DNA of 64,000 nucleotides from Spongiihabitans sp965206355. Its GTDB lineage: Bacteria; Pseudomonadota; Gammaproteobacteria; Arenicellales; Poriferihabitantaceae. Position 1 is the stretch's first letter. Each line of letters opens with the position of its first letter. The DNA lies in NCBI GenBank assembly GCA_965206355.1, contig OZ242212.1:1612001-1676000 (forward strand). Reading direction: 5' to 3'. The notes under the pieces are model-generated. The model worked only from the letters and a program-made list of their open reading frames with translations. It made no database searches and was not told the origin of the DNA. A program made the translations under genes and the position numbers. Positions 61,437-64,000 of this stretch are shown piece by piece.

Positions 61437-62234
61437 GTGGAGCAGGCTTTGAGTAGAATGATAGCGAGGAAGCGGTTTGGGCAGCATTTCTTGACAAATG
61501 AAAATGTATTGGAAAAAATTGTTGATGCTTTCGCTCCGGTGGAAGGTCAATGTATTCTTGAGATTGGTTCGGGTGGTGGTGCATTAACCGAGCGTTTGCT
61601 GGATTGCGTCACACATATCAGCGTGGTCGAGCTTGATCGCGATCTGGTGGCAAAGCTCAAGCGCAAATACGCACGCAACCGACTGACCGTTATTGAAGAT
61701 GATATTCTGAATTTTAATATCGAGTCGATGTGGTCTAGCAATCAAAGCGGGCACGGGCAAAAGACCTTGCGCGTGATTGGAAACCTACCTTATAACATCT
61801 CAACACCGCTACTGTTCCACCTGCTTAAATCCATCGACCATATCAACGATATGCTATTTATGCTGCAAAAGGAGGTTGCACAAAGATTGAGTGCGCTGCC
61901 CGGTAGCAAAACCTATGGTCGGCTGTCGGTAATGGCGGCACTGGAACTGGAATGTCAATGCCTGTTTGATGTTCCGCCACAGGCGTTTGCCCCACCACCT
62001 AAGGTTGAGTCCACGGTCATTCGACTCATCCCCAAACCCGCCACTCGGCAGATTCACGACCGTAGCCGACTAAACGAAATTGTCAAACTTGCTTTTTGCC
62101 AACGCCGAAAAACATTGCGTAATTCATTGCAACAACAGGTGACAGAAAGACAATTCAAAAACGCTGATATTGACGCTTCCCAGCGGGTCGAAAATTTAAC
62201 GGTTGATCAATTTATTCGCTTGTCCAATGCCTAA
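61437..62234 (+). CDS. rsmA: 16S rRNA dimethyladenosine transferase (KsgA)
   Basis: A 265-residue enzyme that dimethylates A1518 and A1519 of 16S rRNA. Motifs: RKRFGQHFLTNENVLEKIV, SAM site ILEIGSGGGALTERLL, VVELDRDL, and NLPYNISTPLLFHLL. The GTG directly after the pdxA stop is used; a TTG at 61449 or ATG at 61458 are alternatives. The stop codon overlaps the 5-bp target duplication of the next MITE. Confidence 0.96.
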   Translation: MEQALSRMIARKRFGQHFLTNENVLEKIVDAFAPVEGQCILEIGSGGGALTERLLDCVTHISVVELDRDLVAKLKRKYARNRLTVIEDDILNFNIESMWSSNQSGHGQKTLRVIGNLPYNISTPLLFHLLKSIDHINDMLFMLQKEVAQRLSALPGSKTYGRLSVMAALELECQCLFDVPPQAFAPPPKVESTVIRLIPKPATRQIHDRSRLNEIVKLAFCQRRKTLRNSLQQQVTERQFKNADIDASQRVENLTVDQFIRLSNA

Positions 62235-62237
62235 ATA

Positions 62238-62399
62238 GAGACCTTTGCACGGAAGATGAGTTCGCTTTCAGGCCAGGCAAAAACGCACGGAATGAGGGAG
62301 TTTATGCTTATAAATGACCGATTGAGACCAATTTTACCAACAGTAGGCGCTTTTAGGCGACGCAGCATGCAGGTGAAATGGCTTTCGTGCAAAGGTCTC
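62238..62399. repeat. MITE copy 11 (long form, orientation B)
   Basis: 162 bp with perfect 5-bp duplication AAATA, the first copy of which overlaps the rsmA stop codon. Inserted immediately at the gene end without altering the protein. Confidence 0.93.
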
Positions 62400-62673
62400 A
62401 AATAATAGCCCTTCACATCATTACCAGATAGTGAGGCTTCAGACTCGCCAAGTTGGTGGCTGATGTAGTAGCACTAAAGCGACTATGCAAAAAAATCCCC
62501 TCTCCCTGATAAGATATTGTCTTGAAAATCAACTTATTTTTATCCTTTTTCGGTTAAATTTTAAGATGACTTGTCATCTGGGATTCCAACACAAACGCCC
62601 CATCTACTCGCAACACCAGTAATCACCGTCGCCTGAGGCTCAATCGGGAGACTTTCATTTTCACTATGCCGAT
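62400..62673. other. Convergent spacer with a short inverted repeat
   Basis: No gene is seen. AGATGAC and GTCATCT form an inverted repeat at 62564-62579 with a two-base centre, which might be an operator or part of a weak terminator between the converging rsmA and plsC genes. Nothing else is recognisable. Confidence 0.35.
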
Positions 62674-63396
62674 TTATGATGAATGGCGACTGCTCGGTAA
62701 TTTTTGTAGGTTGGCATAAATACAGGATTCAAGTTCTTGGTTAATTTCGCGCGTTTTTTTGCCACAGCTGGTTATGGCAGGCGCAATAATCACGTCAATC
62801 ACGCCAGGATATTTAAGGATGCTGTTTTTCGGCCAAAACAAGCCAGCATTATGGGCGACTGGTGACAGCGGACGTCCGGATTTAGCCGCAATCATCGCAC
62901 CACCGACCTGAAATTTGCCGGGGCTACCGGGTAAGTGGCGCGTGCCTTCGGGGAAAATAACCAGCCAGCGTCCTTCGTTCAGGCGAATAATGCCTTGTTT
63001 GATTAAATCATCCAGTGCTCTGGTTTTCTTTGAACGATTGATGGCGATGGGGCGATTCATTGCCAAGCCCCATCCAAAAAAGGGTAGCCACAACAACTCT
63101 TTTTTTAATAGATAAGATTGAGCGGGAAAAATCAGTTGGAAGCAGAGTGTTTCCCATGCTGATTGGTGGTTTGAGATGATGATAGCAGGTTGGTCGGGGA
63201 TGTTTTCTGCGCCGCTTACTCGAAAACGGATTCCGCATAACAGGCGTAAAGTGTAGATGTTAAAACGTGCCCAAATCGCAATAATTTTTGCGCGTGTTAC
63301 CGACGGTAAAAAGAAACAACAAAAGGCTATGCAACAGACAATCACAGCAGAGAGTACCTGACCGATGAGATAGAGCGATGAACGCAAAACCAGCAT
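62674..63396 (-). CDS. plsC: 1-acyl-sn-glycerol-3-phosphate acyltransferase
   Basis: A 240-residue membrane-bound acyltransferase of phospholipid synthesis. An N-terminal hydrophobic stretch (LIGQVLSAVIVCCIAFCCFF) precedes the motifs ISNHQSAWETL (with Glu in place of the usual Asp of HX4D), FGWGLAMNRPIAINR, and VIFPEGTR. It follows the gmhB-like gene by one base on the same strand, the common gmhB-plsC pair. HX4E variants of this kind are known in the family and are thought active. Confidence 0.93.
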   Translation of the reverse strand: MLVLRSSLYLIGQVLSAVIVCCIAFCCFFLPSVTRAKIIAIWARFNIYTLRLLCGIRFRVSGAENIPDQPAIIISNHQSAWETLCFQLIFPAQSYLLKKELLWLPFFGWGLAMNRPIAINRSKKTRALDDLIKQGIIRLNEGRWLVIFPEGTRHLPGSPGKFQVGGAMIAAKSGRPLSPVAHNAGLFWPKNSILKYPGVIDVIIAPAITSCGKKTREINQELESCIYANLQKLPSSRHSS

Positions 63397-63397
63397 A

Positions 63398-63967
63398 TTA
63401 AACCGTTGTGTTTAATAAATGATCAACAAAGCAGCTCAAATCCTTAAATTTAGGTACGCTGGTAATCGCCGCTGCGTAGTCATTGTTGGCAATCTCGGCA
63501 ATACTGTCTAACCCTTTTCCGCTTTCAAGCAGTATGGGTGTTGCACCAGCAGCAACAGCGGCTTGCAAGTCTGCCACCGAATCACCTACCGCATGGACAT
63601 CTTTCAGATTGCATTTCAGCCGTTTTGATAGCTCAAGAAACATACCGGGTTTGGGTTTTCGGCATTCGCACTGATCGGCGCTACTATGGGGGCAGAAAAA
63701 TATGGCATCAATCTCCCCACCACTATGATGTAATTCATCAAGCATTTTTTGATGGATGAGGTTGAGAGTGTTGATGGAATACAGTCCTTTAGAAATGGCG
63801 GGTTGATTGGTGATGACCACCAGCCGATAGTCCTCCCGATAGAGACGGGAAAGTGCTTCCAGACTGCCTGGAATCGCAACCCATTGTTGCGGGGTCGTTA
63901 TAGGATTCGTCGCATCATGGTTGATGACGCCGTCGCGCCCTAGAATAATTAGTTTTCTATGCTCCAT
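63398..63967 (-). CDS. gmhB: GmhB-like heptose bisphosphate phosphatase lacking its nucleophile Asp
   Basis: A 189-residue HAD phosphatase homologue of D-glycero-D-manno-heptose-1,7-bisphosphate 7-phosphatase, used in LPS core heptose synthesis. It matches the family well (GRDGVINHDA, IPGSLEALSRL, ITNQPAISKG, FFCPHSSADQCECRKPKPGMF, AVGDSVADLQAAVAAG). However motif I, normally LDRDGVIN, reads LGRDGVIN: the codon at the nucleophile Asp is GGG. TNQSG is TNQPA. The zinc-binding Cys/His residues are intact. Either the enzyme is inactive, or the base calls deserve a check. Upstream bases to the window edge hold no recognisable gene. Confidence 0.88.
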   Translation of the reverse strand: MEHRKLIILGRDGVINHDATNPITTPQQWVAIPGSLEALSRLYREDYRLVVITNQPAISKGLYSINTLNLIHQKMLDELHHSGGEIDAIFFCPHSSADQCECRKPKPGMFLELSKRLKCNLKDVHAVGDSVADLQAAVAAGATPILLESGKGLDSIAEIANNDYAAAITSVPKFKDLSCFVDHLLNTTV

Positions 63968-64000
63968 AGTTTATGTCATGGTTGAAGCGGATAGTGCGGG

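Noticed and set aside
62674..63396. plsC HX4E motif as an inactivating change
   Set aside because: The acidic residue is kept as Glu and the neighbouring motifs are intact; such variants occur in the family.

Overview
The window reads as a chromosomal segment of a host-associated gammaproteobacterium. Gene order and protein content support this: rph-rdgB, dprA-smg-topA, rsmG-parA-parB, glmU-glmS, pdxA-rsmA and gmhB-plsC are neighbours typical of that class, and an ATP-type PEP carboxykinase of the enterobacterial kind is present. No rRNA, tRNA or CRISPR array was seen. The assignment is inference; no species could be named.

Layout. 0.4-8.4 kb holds housekeeping genes on the plus strand (rph, rdgB, a phosphoglycerate mutase fused to a NUDIX hydrolase, dprA, smg, topA). 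8.6-15.0 kb on the minus strand holds a sugar aminotransferase and a branched-chain-amino-acid-type ABC transporter whose two ATPases are fused. 15.1-51.1 kb is a type III secretion (T3SS) island. 51.7-62.2 kb returns to housekeeping genes on the plus strand (pckA, rsmG, parAB, glmU, glmS, an alkyltransferase-like gene, pdxA, rsmA). 62.7-64 kb has plsC and a gmhB-like gene on the minus strand.

The T3SS island has two convergent halves. The plus-strand half (sctF, needle chaperone, I, J, K, L, chaperone, N, O, P, Q, R, S, T, U) builds the needle, rod, ATPase complex, sorting platform and export gate. The minus-strand half reads sctB, sctW, SycN-like, sctX, sctY, sctV, a small unknown, an EspA-like filament/tip protein, SycD-type chaperone, YopB-like translocator, SycD-type chaperone, CesT-type chaperone, YscE-like co-chaperone, sctC, sctD, and ends with a large SopB/IpgD-like inositol-phosphate phosphatase effector. 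The sctW-sycN-X-Y-V order is that of Yersinia, whereas the EspA-like and SopB-like proteins recall enteric systems, so the set is a mosaic. Beyond two decayed insertion sequences lie two large unrecognised proteins (780 and 793 aa) packed around two CesT-like chaperones: probable new effectors.

A short mobile repeat (MITE) of 139-164 bp with 18-bp terminal inverted repeats occurs eleven times, ten of them with perfect 5-bp target duplications. Copies lie between genes; one supplies the apparent start codon of the LivG-LivF fusion and another completes the stop codon of the binding protein gene.

Best leads: the secretin carrying a C-terminal FimV-like LysM domain, the over-long SopB-like effector with an AT-richer insert, the two new effectors sharing a KTGG module, the GpmI-NUDIX fusion, the GmhB homologue lacking its nucleophile Asp, and the absence of the atp operon between parB and glmU.
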